From NCBI GenBank assembly GCA_963932465.1, contig OZ010786.1, positions 441,738,619 through 441,802,618 on the forward strand: 64,000 nt of DNA, in the 5' to 3' direction. The notes beneath the pieces were generated by a model. It ran no database searches, was not told where the DNA came from, and saw only the letters and a list, made by a program, of their open reading frames with translations. Position numbers and translations under genes: made by a program. This document shows, one piece after another, positions 1-12,195 of the stretch. The number at the start of each line of letters is the position of its first letter. Within the stretch, counting starts at the first letter, position 1. Source of the stretch: Maratus speciosus. Lineage: Eukaryota > Arthropoda > Arachnida > Araneae > Salticidae.

Positions 1-93
1 ACCTGTACTGGACAGAGCGCTCTACTTGAAAAATACATCATTTTTGAAATCACTTATTATTACTACGTGCATACACTGTTAAACCAATATATA

Positions 94-653
94 TATATAG
101 CACATTATGTTTTAAATGCGTTTGTCAGACCCAGAATCCTGCACCATAAATAAACTAAGTAGTATAACCATAAAACATCCAAGAAATTTAAACAGATATA
201 ACCTGAACAAGAAAAATCCAAGAAAAAACAACAAAAGGTTGTGGACTCTTCAGCGGTGGGCATTTTAAAAGCACAGCAATGTTTCAGACTAATTACAACA
301 AACTATTATTCACTAGTGGCAGTGGGTTTCGACCAGAGTGTCGCAAAGCATAAATCAAATGCATAAAAACAATTTAAAGCATATCGCGAACACTCCCCCA
401 CCGGACCCGACGCCAAAATAAACAGTGCATCTCGAAGATACAACTGAGTTGTAATTAGTCTGAAACATTGCTGTGCTTTTTAGAATGCCCGCCGCTGAAG
501 AGGCCACAGCCTTTTGTTGTTTTTTCTTGGTTTTTTCTTGTTCAGGTTATATCTGTTTAAATTTCTTGGATGTTTTATGGTTATACTTAGTTTATTTATG
601 GTGCAGGATTCTGGGTCTGACAAACGCATTTAAAACATAATGTGCTATATATA
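94..653. repeat. Foldback palindrome, two ~205-bp arms
   Basis: Bases 94-299 are repeated in inverted orientation at 448-653 with few mismatches, leaving a 148-bp unpaired centre. The inner arm ends read GACTAATTACAAC and GTTGTAATTAGTC, and the outer ends run into a TA-rich stretch. The arms contain A/T-rich and AAACAACAAAA-type stretches but no open frame of note. The layout fits a non-autonomous foldback DNA element. No target duplication could be fixed because both flanks are TA-rich. Confidence 0.85.
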
Positions 654-1160
654 ATCTGTGTGGTTATATGCAGCTGAAGCGCTTATCGCATGGATTTTAT
701 TTTTATTTTTATATTTTAGTTTTAGTTTTACTTTTAACCTTTTTGAGCTTATATATATATATAGACATAGACATAACTTATCAGATATAGAAGGAAGAAA
801 GAGGGATTTTAGTATTTGAATAATGACATTTAAGGTTTTATAAAAACAATTATTGCACTTCTAATAAAGGCTGTTAAGCTCCAAATCCTCACAGTTTCCA
901 TGGGACCAACATTTGCAACTATTGCACTGGATCTAGTCTTCTTGAAAAGCTTGATTGCAATTAATCCAATGAGACAATTTATCATCTTCCTGCAATTCTT
1001 CTTCAAAGTTTAACACTTTGAGGTCTGAGCTATTTCGACCGCATCGACCCTCTGGACCGATGGTATTTGGTACGTTTTATGATTCTTAAAATACTTGGAC
1101 AATGTGTATTTTATTTAAATAAAAAATTATTATAAACATCAAACTGTTCTTATTCATAAC
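654..1160. other. Intergenic, no gene seen
   Basis: A+T-rich sequence with a short TA microsatellite near 750-765. No convincing open frame, RNA gene or terminal repeat was seen. Confidence 0.6.
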
Positions 1161-4100
1161 TAGCAAATCCCGCGGCTTTGCTCGCGTAATATTTGAAATA
1201 TGCCAAGTGATATTTATATGTCTAATCTTTATCAAAAGGTACTAACTAAATTTTTATTTTATTAAAAGGTAATATTTTAATTTATTAATAGGTACTTATT
1301 ACTTTTAGAAATAATTCAAAAATTACTATTTAAAACACAGTTTGACTAAACATCATTATTACACTGTATTAGGCAGAAATGAGACTTACATTAATAAAAT
1401 GAAATAAAACTAAATAAATGATAATTTAGAAAATATTTTGAAACTTTTATGCTCAATTAATACGCTCATTTCAGTATTCATTTGAAGTTTTGAATTTTTT
1501 AGAAACCATCTACTTACATTTTAAAATTAACCATCATGTCGAATTCCAAGTCCTACCACCTCTCTCAACATAAAGGGCTATGTTGAAACAGGAACTGTCA
1601 CCATTAATTTGCCAACATTAATTTTGAAATCGGTTTATTATTTCCTAATATTCCACAGAAACGTAATTTAAAAAGCTTTTAAAGCCCATTTTTAGAACGT
1701 TTGTTGTTCCTGTGAATCACCGGCATAAAATATAGCCTGTGTAGGATCAGAGACTGTTACCACTGATACGCAACTATTACTTTTATAATAGGTTTATATT
1801 CCCTGAAATTGCATAGAATCGTAATTTAGAACTTTTTTAGAATGCTTTTCGCACCTCCCTTTCGCTTCACCCCTTTTTAATTCGAATTTATTTTCGACGT
1901 TCCTTCGAGGGCATTTATATTTTATAAGTAACTACCATGTCATATTTAAAGTTTCTAGCCTTTTCAATATCACAGAAATCGCAATTTAGAAAGTTTTTAG
2001 CTCCTGCAACCCTCTGGTGGTAGTGGAACAGACATAAAACATAGCTTATGTTTGAGCAGGTTCTATCACCAAAATTTGTCATCATTATTTTTTTAATCGG
2101 TTTGGTAATTTATAAGTTTGCTTAAAAATTGTAATTTATAACGCTTTTCACTCACTTCATTTTTTTAAAATTTGGGATTTTCTTTCGACCGTTCTTAGAA
2201 AGCAGTTCCATCTTGTAAGTAAATACCATGCCATACTTCAAAGTGTTAGACCCCTCAGTTGTGCAAAAAATGCAAATTAGAACACGTTTTGCTTTTGCAA
2301 CCCTCAAATGTTAGTGACAGCAAAATAAAATATAACCTTTGTTATAGCAGGGACTGTCACCATTGATTTGCAACCATTACTTTTGAAATAGCTTTGGTAT
2401 TTCCTTAGATTGAGTAGAAATTGCAATTTAGAACGTTTTTAGGACGCTTTTCGCGCACTTTCACCGCTTTTTAAATTTCCAATTTTTTCGAAACTGTTCT
2501 TAAAGATCATTTATAGCTAATAAATATGTACCTTGCCTAATTTTAAGTTGCTAGCTCCTACCGATCACAAAAATCGAAATTTAGAACGCTTTTTTGCTCC
2601 TGCAACGTCTAGGTGATAGTGATACCGACATAAAATAGCATCTATGTTAGAGCAGAGGCTATCAGCCAATTTCCTACCATTACGTTTGAAATCAGATTCA
2701 TTCTTCCTGAGATATTGCCGACAAATCTGCATCTAGAACGTTTTTAGAACGCTTTTCGCGCATTTTGCTCCTGCATCTCCTCTGGGGTAGTGGAAACAGA
2801 TATAAAATATAGCCTATCTTGGAGCAAGATCTGTCACCATCATATTTACACCATTATATTTGAAATCGGTTCAGTACTTCCTGAGATTGCATAGAAATCG
2901 CAATTTAGAAAGTTTTTTATAGCGCTTTTTGCGCATTTTGACCCCCTTTTAAATTTCGATTTTTTTAGGAAATGTCCTTAGAGATCATTGATATCTTATA
3001 ACTAACTACCATTCCAAATTTCACGATTCTAGGCCCTTTCGTAACGCAAAAGCCGCAATTTAGAACGTTTTTTGCTCCTGCACCCCCTTTGGGGTAGTGG
3101 CACCGACATAAAACATCGCCTATGTTGGAGCAAGGGTTTTCACCATCATTTTGACGCCATTATTTTTTTAGATCGGTTTAATATTTAATGAGATTATGTA
3201 GAAACCACCATGTAGAACGTTTTTTAGAACGCTTTTCGGGCATTTTCACTCCTTTTAAATTTCGAATTGTTTAAGAACAGTTCTTAGAAATCCTTTATAT
3301 CTAATAAGTAGCTAATATTTCAAATTTCATATTTCTAGGCCCTTCGGTAACGCAAAAATTGGATTTTTAGAACGTTTTTTGCACCTGCACCCCCTTTGGG
3401 GTAGTGGCACCAACATAAAACATAGCCTATGTTGGAGCAAGGATTGTCACCGTCATTTTGACACCCTTATTTTGACACCATTATTTTTTTAAATCGGTTT
3501 GGTATTTCCTGAGATTGTGTAGAAACCACCATTTAGAACGTTTTTTAGAACGATTTTCGCGCATTTTCACCCCTTTCAAATTTCGAATTGCTTAAGAACT
3601 GTTCTTAGAAATCCTTTATATCTAATAAGTAGCTAATATTTCAAATTTCATATTTCTAGGCCCTTCAGTACCACATAAATCACATTTTTAGAACGTTTTT
3701 TGGTCCTGCACCCCCTTTGGGGTAGTGACACCGACATAAAACATAGCCTATCTTGGAGCAAGCATTGTCACCATCATTTTGACATCAATATTTTTTAAAT
3801 CGGTTTATATTTCCGGAGATTGTGTAGAAACTACCATTTAGAACATTTTTTCGAACGCTTTTTGTGCATATTCACCCCTTTTAAATTTCGAATTGTTTAA
3901 GAACTGTTCTTAGATATCCTTTATATCTTATAAGTAACTAATATTCAAAATTTCATATTTCTAGGCCCTTCAGTAACGCTAAAATCGCATTTTTAGAACG
4001 TTTTTTGCTCCTACACCCCCTTTGGGGTAGTCGCACCGACATAAAACATGGTGTATCTTGGAGCAAGTGTTGTCACCGTCATTTTGACACCAATACTTTT

Positions 4101-4474
4101 TAAATCGGTTTGGTATTTCCTGAGATTGTGTAGAAACTACCATTTAGAACGTTTTTTAGAACACTTTTTGTGCATTTTCAACCCTTTTAAATTTCGAATT
4201 GTTTAAGAACTGTTCTTAGACATCATTTATATAAGTAACTAATATTCAAAATTTCATATTTGTAAGCCCTTCAGTAACGCTAAAATCGCATTTTTAGAAC
4301 GTTTTTTGCTCCTACACCCCCTTCGGGGTAGTGGCACCGACATAAGATGTAACCTATGTTCTAAGTTGGACTAACACATCATTTTGATACCATTACTTTT
4401 GGAATCGGTTCGGTAGTTCCAGAGCTTATCTCCGACAAATAAACAATTTTTTCCTCTTTATAATAGGAGTATAG
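1161..4474 (+). repeat. Interspersed element built of ~10 diverged ~300-bp tandem units
   Basis: The left edge carries CTAGC followed by a CCCGCGGCTTTGCTCGCG-like segment, and the right edge reads TATAATAGGAGTATAGAT. Similar edges occur on widespread invertebrate repeats of a class I cannot name securely. Inside, one unit recurs with anchors near 1707, 2001, 2291, 2601, 2771, 3078, 3386, 3707, 4010 and 4311. Each unit holds TAGAACG(T)nTTTGC, a CCCCTTTGGGGTAGTGG-like block, ACATAAAACATAGCCTATGT and AAATCGGTTTGGTATTTCCTGAGATTG. Spacing is about 300-320 bp except for one ~170-bp deleted unit. Units from about 3 kb onward are most alike, so the 3' part was amplified most recently. No open frame survives. 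Confidence 0.8.
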
Positions 4475-5070
4475 ATGAAGGAACTGTTTAAATGTACTAA
4501 AAATGAATATTTTATACGAAATTATTGAACAAAGCATGCTTTATAATTAAAAAAACTTCCACATAAGAAAACATAATTTTTTAACATAACATTTTGGATA
4601 GACTTGAATAAAAAGTTACCGAAATGTTGTACAAATATCTGAAAATAGGTTTTATTTGTATATAAACATAATTTAGTAAAATTTGCTGTTGTGTGGTACA
4701 TTTCAAAACAAGGATTTGCACAAAGAGCAACACCACAAGGTTCACAATAAGTTCGAGTTAAGCTCTCAATCTAGATATTTTCATATACTTACTTCTGTTT
4801 AGTGCTGCCATATATATATATATATATTTAAAATACAAGGTTCGAATACAATATCAGAAAAGACCGCAACCGAATATAGTCGATAATTTAATAGTTCAAA
4901 GAGTTAAAAGTTGACCCTCAGAGACTCTCGGGCTTAGTTCGCTTCACTGAAAGCGACAACCTGAGAGACACATCAAATATACGAATTGAAATTACGAATT
5001 GTATAGCATTAAATAAAACAAACAAATACTATTCTGAATTTCTGATACGAATTCTGATTTTCTGAATAAC
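4475..5070. other. Intergenic, no gene seen
   Basis: A+T-rich sequence with a short TA run near 4812-4828. A segment at 4920-4970 (CTCTCGGGCTTAGTTCGCTT) resembles the flanks of the palindrome at 46.5-47.0 kb. No open frame is supported. Confidence 0.5.
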
Positions 5071-5076
5071 AAGTAA

Positions 5077-6205
5077 TATAAAAATTTTGTTTTTAAAGTC
5101 AATTCCTACTTAGGCCATCAAAGAAAAATTTAATATAATCCCTTAAGCTAATATTAGTTTTTGTTGCATTAAAATATCTCAATTTGTTGATTTTCTATAA
5201 GTAAGTAAACCTTATTGGGTTTTCAATGGAAGTCTATGGGAATTTGGCGAAATATTAGAGATATCGCCAAGTTTGCGTCACTTTTGGCGATATATCGCCA
5301 AGTTGGCAACAAACTTGGCGGTATTTGGCGACAGAACAGGGTCCCCCCTATGGTAACCCCTTATTGAAAATACTTTCATTGGTCTTCAATAACCAATGGC
5401 CTCCATTTTTTTCCCATGCAAAACTAAAATTAATTAATTAATATTTGAAAAAACTGTATTAACATAAATTGTCATTTAGTACAAGTTTAAAAAAATGTAT
5501 TTCAACTTGATAGGATGAATAATGAGTATTTTATTAACGACTGAAAATTTGAACAAGATAAATATATAAATAAATATAGGTAGAGTGTGAGCTAATAGTA
5601 GGAATTGAAAAAAAAACAAGTATTATAAAAATTTTGTTTTTAAAGTCAATTCCTACTTAGGCCATCAAAGAAAAATTTAATATAATCCCTTAAGCTAATA
5701 TTAGTTTTTGTTGCATTAATATATCTCAATTTGTTGATTTTCTATAAGGAAGTAGGTTTACAATGGAACTCTATGGGAATTTGGCGAAATATTAGAGATA
5801 TCGCCAAGTTGGCGTCACTTTTGGCAACTCATTTTGGCCGCTAAATGTGGCGATATATCGCCAAGTTGGCGACAAACTTGGCGGCATTTGGCGACAGAAC
5901 AGGGTCCCCCCTATGGTAACCCCTTATTGAAAATACTTTCATTGATCTTCAATAACCAATGGCCGCCATTTTCTTTCCCATGCAAAACTAAAATTAATTA
6001 ATTAAAATTTAATTAATTAATTAATATTTGAAAAAACTGTATTAACATCAATTGTCATCCAGTACAAGTTTAAAAAAATTTATTTCAACTTGATAGGATG
6101 AATAATGAGTATTTTATTAATGATTGAAAATTTGTACAAGATAAATGTATAAATAAATAAATATAGGGAGAGTGTGAGCTAATAGTAGGAATTGAAAAAA
6201 GGAGT
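5077..6205 (+). repeat. Direct duplication of a ~547-bp block
   Basis: Copy 1 begins near 5077 and copy 2 near 5624, an offset of 547 bp. Both share a segment starting AAATTTTGTTTTTAAAGTC, then TTGTTGCATTAA and a cluster of CGCCAAGTTGGCG-like words. Both end with GAGTGTGAGCTAATAGTAGG. Copy 2 has an extra TTTTGGCCGCTAAATGTGG stretch and an expanded TTAATTAA tract. The CGCCAAGTT and AACTTGGCG words recur in both orientations and could form small hairpins. No coding frame is present. Confidence 0.85.
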
Positions 6206-6730
6206 TCAAATTGGCAGCCCTGTTACCAACAAGCTCTTATATTAAAATTATTTTATTACAAATTAAAAAACTTATTTTACAAACTTTATTTTGTTTAAAT
6301 AAGAGATTTATTTTCGACTGCAAAAAGGTGTTACATAAGAAAAACAAGTACAAGACACAGTATCAATTCATAATGTATGACTTCTGCTTTTATGCAGAGA
6401 ATTTATTCCAGTCATGAATCATTTATTCTTGCGTCTTAAAACCACTCTCTGTAGATTGCTATTTCTTTTCTTTTCGTTTTTGTTTGTGTGTAAATTTACT
6501 TTTACAGTTCACAGAACTTTTAAAGCTTGCAAAAGCGCATTTGTTTTCTCCAGAACACTACAATTTTGCTTTCATAGAACGTTTCTTTAAGCCCATGTTT
6601 TAAAACTGAGTGGAATTATTAATAAAAAGAAAAGTGCCCAGTTAAACTGATGGCATTGAGCTCACAGGCTATTCATGCTAATTGTATATTATACTCTTAT
6701 TTCAAAGAATAATGCCTCCTGAAAAATAAA
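6206..6730. other. Intergenic, no supported gene
   Basis: A 68-codon frame at 6211-6417 opens here, but its composition is Lys/Ile/Leu-rich as expected from random A+T-rich DNA. It has no recognisable motif, so I do not call it a gene. Confidence 0.5.
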
Positions 6731-7200
6731 TTAAAGGGAGTATTACCCCTCCCCCAACCCTGTTTCACATCTTTATACTTAAGCAATGAACCTACAAATG
6801 TCATCAGAGAAGCATCGTATCAGAAAAAATCGGTATTCCAAATTTGAAGCAAATCGGATATAAAAACCCATTTATCTAAATTAAGGGGGTATTAGAGTCC
6901 CGTTACCCCTCTATACTTAAACAATGAGCCTCCAAATCTATTCAAAAAAGTGCCTTACCAGAAGTAGCCGGTATACCAAATTTGAAGCCAATCTCATAAT
7001 TCTGCAGGAAAAACACATTTATGAAATTTAAGTTAGATTAGCCAGCCGTACCTCCCCCCACCCTTTATACTTAACCAATGAACCCCCAAAACTAATCAGG
7101 GCAGAGCCCTATCAGAATGAACCTAGAAAACAAATTTTAAGCAAATCGGATACTTCTATCAAGAGTTATCGTGTTACGTACATACATGCGTACATACAGA
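6731..7200 (+). repeat. Three diverged ~140-155-bp tandem units
   Basis: The string YTNTATACTTAANCAATGARCCYNCAAA starts near 6771, 6911 and 7063. Each copy is followed by TATCAGAA-like and CAAATTTGAAGCAAATCGGATA-like text. The third unit runs into GTTACGTACATACATGCGTACATACA, a tail style also seen on other tandem-unit repeats in this window. Probably a fragment of an interspersed repeat. No open frame. Confidence 0.7.
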
Positions 7201-7626
7201 ACCTGTGAACATCTTAGCTCTCAAGCTTTGATAGACTGTGAATTAACAAATTACATTAAGTAATGCAATGTAAAAATTCATTTTTAATAACATGATAAAC
7301 ACAATAGAGACCCATTCTTAACCCTTTAAGATCTAACCTATATAATTGTGTAGGTGATCCTAAGGAAAAACAAAAAAATAATTTTCTCTTTTTCTTTGAT
7401 TTAAAGCCAAGCATACACCACACATTTCCGTAGATCATAACTCGACGTAACCTGACTTCGAATTTTTAAAAAAATCAAATATGATGATATTTATTAGGAT
7501 TCAAAATAAAGACTTTTAATTTCTACCAAAACTCTCCAAGTATTAAATGTATAAAGATATTAATTGAATGTAGAAACAAATGTTATGCAGATAAATGATT
7601 GTTTAACCCGTTGAGTGCCATCTTAT

Positions 7627-8202
7627 ACCGGGTTTCCTAAAATGGACTGACTGGTTTTAAAATTTCATAACGTGCAAATGGTGAGAGCTAATTGCAATAA
7701 GTAAGATGCTAAGAAATTCTTGTAGGAGGCTTATGTGAGATGTCAGGAGATTTTTTTACTGCATTTCCATAATTTACTTTAAAATTGTAGCGATAAATGA
7801 CGCTGCAAGCAATAGGCTTTCAATCCAGGGCCGATTTTTTGTTTCTCTCTTCTCGCAGTATTCTTGCAAAAGAATGAGATTAAATATATGGACTGATCTT
7901 AGCTGTTAATGCAATCTTTTTTTTTTTTTTTTTGGAGACCCAATCTATGTAATTAACCTTCTTCTGTTGCATCAATACTGATAGAAGAGAAAGGCCGAAA
8001 TATCGGGACTGGAATTAACGCCTATTGCTTACAGCGCCGTCTATCGTTAGTATTTTGAATTAAAATCGGGAATCGCAGAAAAAAAACTCCTTAACATTTA
8101 CCATAAATTTCCTGCAATAATTTTTTAATAGCTGTCACCATTTGCAAGTTATTGAATTTTAAAATCAGTCAGTTCATTTTAGGTACATGCATATCACCTG
8201 GT
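7627..8202. mobile_element. Hairpin element, family A copy 1 (nonautonomous)
   Basis: The ends read ACCGGGTTTCCTAAAATGGA and a matching inverted right end closing with ACCTGGT. Arms of about 200 bp pair across a centre holding an 18-base T run. Inner arm text includes GTGCAAATGGTGAGAGCTA paired with TAGCTGTCACCATTTGCA. The same termini and inner text (AAGAGAAAGGCC; TCAATCCAGGGCCGATTTTT-like) occur in the element at 10809-11304, so this is a repeated family. TTAACCC at 7603 just outside may be half of a broken TTAA-type element. Confidence 0.8.
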
Positions 8203-8219
8203 ATATATATATAATAAAG

Positions 8220-9526
8220 TACACTGGCCTCCAAAAGTTAAGGTACAGGGACTGGACGCTTTCGATTGCACACGTTTTGCCGAATATCTACAAAAATTAT
8301 TGGCGAATTGTTCTTGAACTTCTGGGATGAAAAGAACATGTTTGATTTTATATTTATCGGTGAAGATTTAGTCGGGGGTTCAATTAGGGGGCTAATAATA
8401 AATTTAATAATAAAATAATATTTGTGATCAGCTATGTAACAGGAAAGGCTGGAAATGGTTTGTCACTGTGGTAAATAACTAATTGGGTCCTGTTCAATGT
8501 TTGTATGCATTTGTGTAAGCATAGCACTCATATTCGTGAAGATGTTAACGTTTTTGTGAAAAATTCAAAAGGTTTTTTGTTTATAGCATACAGGGTTTTC
8601 AACCAAATTTAACGCAACTTTCCGAAAACCTGACAAAGAGTAGTAGAAACATTATACTGCAATTAAAACATGAATATATTGAACATTTGATGAGATATGG
8701 GCATTTTTATGAGATAATTTTTAATTGCGCATGCGCGGAAGATTTCAAAATTTTTATTTGATTATTTGGTAGTAAGCTATTTAGGTCAACTTATATAAAA
8801 AGTTCAGTCAAATATCGCGAAAATTCACAAAGATAGGGTCGATATAGTGAGTTGCTTCCTAAAAATAGCTTTATTATAAGGGATTTTCCACAACTTTTCA
8901 ATCAGCTCGCTATATCTTTCTAAGGTTTCACAATATTTGATTGAACTTTTTTTTTAAGTTGCCCCAAAATACTGACTACCAAATTATGAAGTAAAAATTT
9001 TGAAATCTTCCGCGCATGCACCGTTAAAATTATCTCATAAAAATGCCCATATCTCATCAAATATTCAATATATTCATGTTTTAATTGCAGTATAATGTTT
9101 TTTCTACTCTTTGTCAGGTTTTTGGAAAGTTGTGTTAAATTTGGTTGGAAACTCTGTATGGTATAAACAAAAACCTTTTGAATTTTTCACAAAAACGTTA
9201 ACATCTTCACGAATATGAGTGCTATGCTTACAAAAATGCATACAAACGTTGAACTGGACCCAAATAGTCATTTACCACAGTGACAAACTATTTTGAACCT
9301 TTCCTGTTACATAGGGGATCGCAAATATTATTTTATTATTAAATTTATTATTAGCCCCCTAATTGTACCCCCGACTAAAGCTTCACCGGGAAATATAAAA
9401 TCAAACATGTTCTTTTCATCCCAGAAGTTCAAGAACAATTCGCCAATAATTTTTGTAGATATTCGACAAAATGTGTGCAACCGAAAGCATCCAGTCCCTG
9501 TACCTTAACTTTTGGAGGCCAGTGTA
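8220..9526. mobile_element. 1.3-kb near-complete palindrome with Tc1-like ends, TA-flanked
   Basis: The element runs 8222-9524 from CACTGGCCTCCAAAAGTTAA to its inverse, with TA at 8220-8221 and 9525-9526. The two arms, about 640 bp each, pair almost throughout. Nested words include CATACAGGGTTTTCAACCAA paired with TTGGTTGGAAACTCTGTATG, and GCGCATGCGCGGAAGATTTC paired with GAAATCTTCCGCGCATGC. The centre lies near 8873 and pairs poorly. TA duplication and the CAGTGGCCTCCAAAA-type terminus suit the Tc1/mariner superfamily. No transposase remains, so it must have been moved in trans. Confidence 0.88.
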
Positions 9527-10087
9527 TAAAGTTTCCTAAACAAATACGTTACTTTAATTCCAAATTTACAAACGACAACAACTACTTTTTAATAAAATTT
9601 ATCTTTTAGAATGTACGTGTATACAAGTATTTATCTATTTTCTAATAAAATCGACCGTAAATGCTCCCTTTGTGCTTTAAAATGTATTGAAAAAAAAGAA
9701 AGAAAAAAAAAGAAAAGGAAATACAGAAAGAAAGAAAATCTTAATGTATGTTTCATTTTTCTTTAAATTTACGAAAGTGCACGGCAGCTTTAACAAATAA
9801 TCCGATTTTCATGTCTGTTTTATGGGTTGCTTCAATTTCTTCTCTTTATAATCCCTTTTAGATTAATCTCGTTAATTAACTAATTTTGGTAAGACTAACA
9901 AGCGATTGATCATGCACGCATTATTTATTAACACTAACCAAATGTTTTGTTCCTGATTTTGGCAAAATGTAATCTTTATCATTAGATACGTTTCACTATT
10001 TAAGCCTTGGATCTTGTTCAATTCTTGATACGAATATATCTTTTCTGCCGTTAATCCTCTCTCAGACTTACTCTATCCATTACACGA
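9527..10087. other. Intergenic, no gene seen
   Basis: A+T-rich sequence with an AAAGAAAG-type purine tract near 9690-9735. No supported feature. Confidence 0.5.
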
Positions 10088-10560
10088 ACGCTTTTAGGGA
10101 GCTCTAAAATCTTCTAAGATAAAAATAAGCGTACTTCAGGATTTCTGAGATATAAACTATACCGCCTTTAGACGAAAATTTGAATAAGAAATCTCTCCAG
10201 AAAATACACTGTATTTGGCTATAACAGATATAATACTGAAAACTTTATGTAATTATTTTTAAAAGGGAAGTTGTGTTAAAAGATTGTATAATGGAAATTA
10301 AATACTCTATAATATTTTAAATAAATGGAAATTAAATATATTTTTAAAACTAACGCTTTTAAAAAGCTCAAAAATCTTCTAAGACTTACAGGCGTATTTT
10401 AATAATGATAAGATATAAATTATCGCTATTTTTAGACGAAATTTTAATAAAATAGCTCTAGAAAAAGTACCTTTTTATGTTCTGATATCAGATAAAATAT
10501 TGATAAATAATTGTTTTTAAAAGCATCGCGAAATTGTCTTAGAACGTTGTATAATGCAAA
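10088..10560 (+). repeat. Old ~262-bp tandem duplication
   Basis: Text beginning ACGCTTTTAGGGAGCTC near 10088 recurs near 10350 as ACGCTTTTAAAAAGCTC. Aligned words follow in order: AATCTTCTAAGA, GATATAAA, TTTAGACGAAA, TCTCCAGAAAA/TCTAGAAAAAG and TTGTATAATG. Copies are strongly diverged and noncoding. Confidence 0.6.
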
Positions 10561-10569
10561 GTGTTAGCT

Positions 10570-10774
10570 AGGAATAGCAATGCTGCCAGTGGGCTCCTTT
10601 TTTTAAATTCAGATTTCTTGATTATCACCACTTTTTTGAAATGGTAAAATTTCAATTGTTTTCGCCTTAATTAACATGTCATTAAATAAGGTTAATGTTA
10701 CCATTTCAAAAAAGTGGTGTCAATAAGGAAATTTGAATTTTAAAAAAGTAGCCCACTGGCAACACTATGGAATA
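10570..10774. mobile_element. Small hAT-type inverted-repeat element (family B, copy 1)
   Basis: The element spans 10578-10766, from CAATGCTGCCAGTGGGCT to AGCCCACTGGCAACACTA. Long arms pair across TCACCACTTTTTTGAAATGG and its inverse. Flanks AGGAATAG and TGGAATAC share a GGAATA core, as expected from an old 8-bp duplication. The copy at 37807-37995 shares ends and arm text and has an exact 8-bp duplication, which fixes the superfamily guess. Confidence 0.75.
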
Positions 10775-10808
10775 CTATTGTTATAAGCGAAGATTGCACT
10801 GAGATTGC

Positions 10809-11304
10809 ACCGGGTGTCATAAAAAGGACTAACTGATTTTTAATTCAATAACGTGCAAACGGTGACAGATATTTAAAAAATTCTTGCAGGAGCGTAATGT
10901 ATGATGTCAGGAGTATTTTTTACTGTGATTTTCGGATTTAGTTATAATTACAAACAAAAGATGGTGCTACGAGCAATATGCGCTAAATCCAGGCCCGATT
11001 TTTGATACTTCGCGACCCGCTCAATACATTTTAATCTTTTTTTGGGATGGGAGAAGAGAAAGGCCAAAAAATCCAGCTTGGATTTAGCTCCTATTGATTG
11101 CAGTGACATCTATTGTTTGTAATTCGAAGTAAATTCGAGAATTACTGTAAAAAAAAAGAAAAAAGAAAAAAGAAAAAAAGAAAAAGAAAAAGAGAAACCT
11201 CCTGACATCATACATAACCCTCCTGCAAGAATTTTTTAAATATCTGTCACTGTTTGCGAGTTATTGAATTTTAAAAGCAGTCAGTCCTTTTTAGGACACC
11301 CGGT
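10809..11304. mobile_element. Hairpin element, family A copy 2
   Basis: Ends are ACCGGGTGTCATAAAAAGGA and, inverted, TCCTTTTTAGGACACCCGGT. The arms carry AACGTGCAAACGGTGACAGA and its inverse, plus CCTCCTGACATCATACATAA paired with TTATGTATGATGTCAGGAG-like text. A purine-rich AAAGAAAAAG tract interrupts the right arm near 11155-11197. The family is defined with 7627-8202. Superfamily unassigned. Confidence 0.8.
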
Positions 11305-11814
11305 ATATGCATACAATAGGATGAGATACAGTAGAGCAGGACTGTCCAACGTGGAGCGAATGTTTCCTGTTACACTTCCTTTTATTCGATTTGAAAAAAA
11401 AAAAATTCTCTTTTAGAAAATAAAACATTACCTCGATAGCATTCTTCATGGATCTAAACAAAAATAAGGCCATGTTTTTCTTTACTTTGTAATAAAGTGT
11501 CCAAAATTTAAATTATTAGGAAAAAATATTTACTGGCTCTTATTTAATAAAATTAATGCGTGTAAATGCTACATAAACATAGTGGATTAATTTTGTAATA
11601 AAAGTAAGATTGCAAAAAATACAACATTGTTTGTTTTTAACACATTACAGGTGGGAAACGAGAAATCTTGTTTTTATTTTTAAAACATCATTGATTTCTC
11701 CATTACAGAAAAAGCGTGGCTTCCATCTAGTGTAGCCGGGTGTCCCACGCAAATCAGGCTTCTAAATGCTCTGGACACACTAATTTTTTACAGTTTATTT
11801 CGCCATCTTTAATC
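11305..11814. other. Intergenic, no gene seen
   Basis: Low-complexity and A+T-rich stretches. A 60-codon minus-strand frame at 11291-11473 starts in the hairpin element arm and has no protein-like motif. Confidence 0.45.
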
Positions 11815-11879
11815 GAGTGATAGAACGAATGATTTTACTATTCGAAAAAGGTTTCGATATTGCGCAAAAGCAAAGCTTC

Positions 11880-11919
<40 letters not shown>

Positions 11920-12195
11920 AATTCAATTGTTACCAGAAATTTTATATCAAAATGAATGTTTTACATTTTAATTACAATCAACTTGCGACCACTATAATAA
12001 TAAAAAAAATCTTTTCATGTTCAAAATTTCTGAAGGCAATTGTTTAAATAAATTATGACGACTGGTAACTATGCTTTTAATTATTTTTTGTTTACAAAAT
12101 TTCTTGTGGTATTTTATTAAAAATATATAGAAAGGTTGGAAACTATGTTTTTGAGCATACCAAAATGATTCATTGGATAGTAAAATCATTCACTC
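11815..12195. repeat. Degenerate hairpin element with mirrored short frames
   Basis: GAATGATTTTACTAT near 11827 pairs with ATAGTAAAATCATTC near 12177-12192, and homology continues inward for about 70 bp. Both strands read short frames that begin alike (MILLFEKGFDIAQKQSFK on plus, MILLSNESFWYAQKHSFQ on minus), as expected when arms of a palindrome are read outward to inward. A T run at about 11885-11915 lies just inside the left arm. The frames are a by-product of symmetry, not evidence of a gene. Confidence 0.55.

Noticed and set aside
6211..6417. 68-codon plus-strand frame
   Set aside because: Composition matches random A+T-rich translation, with no motif or exon context.
11817..12189. Similar short frames on both strands (MILLFEKG / MILLSNES)
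   Set aside because: They mirror each other because the locus is an inverted repeat, and homopolymers make up much of them.
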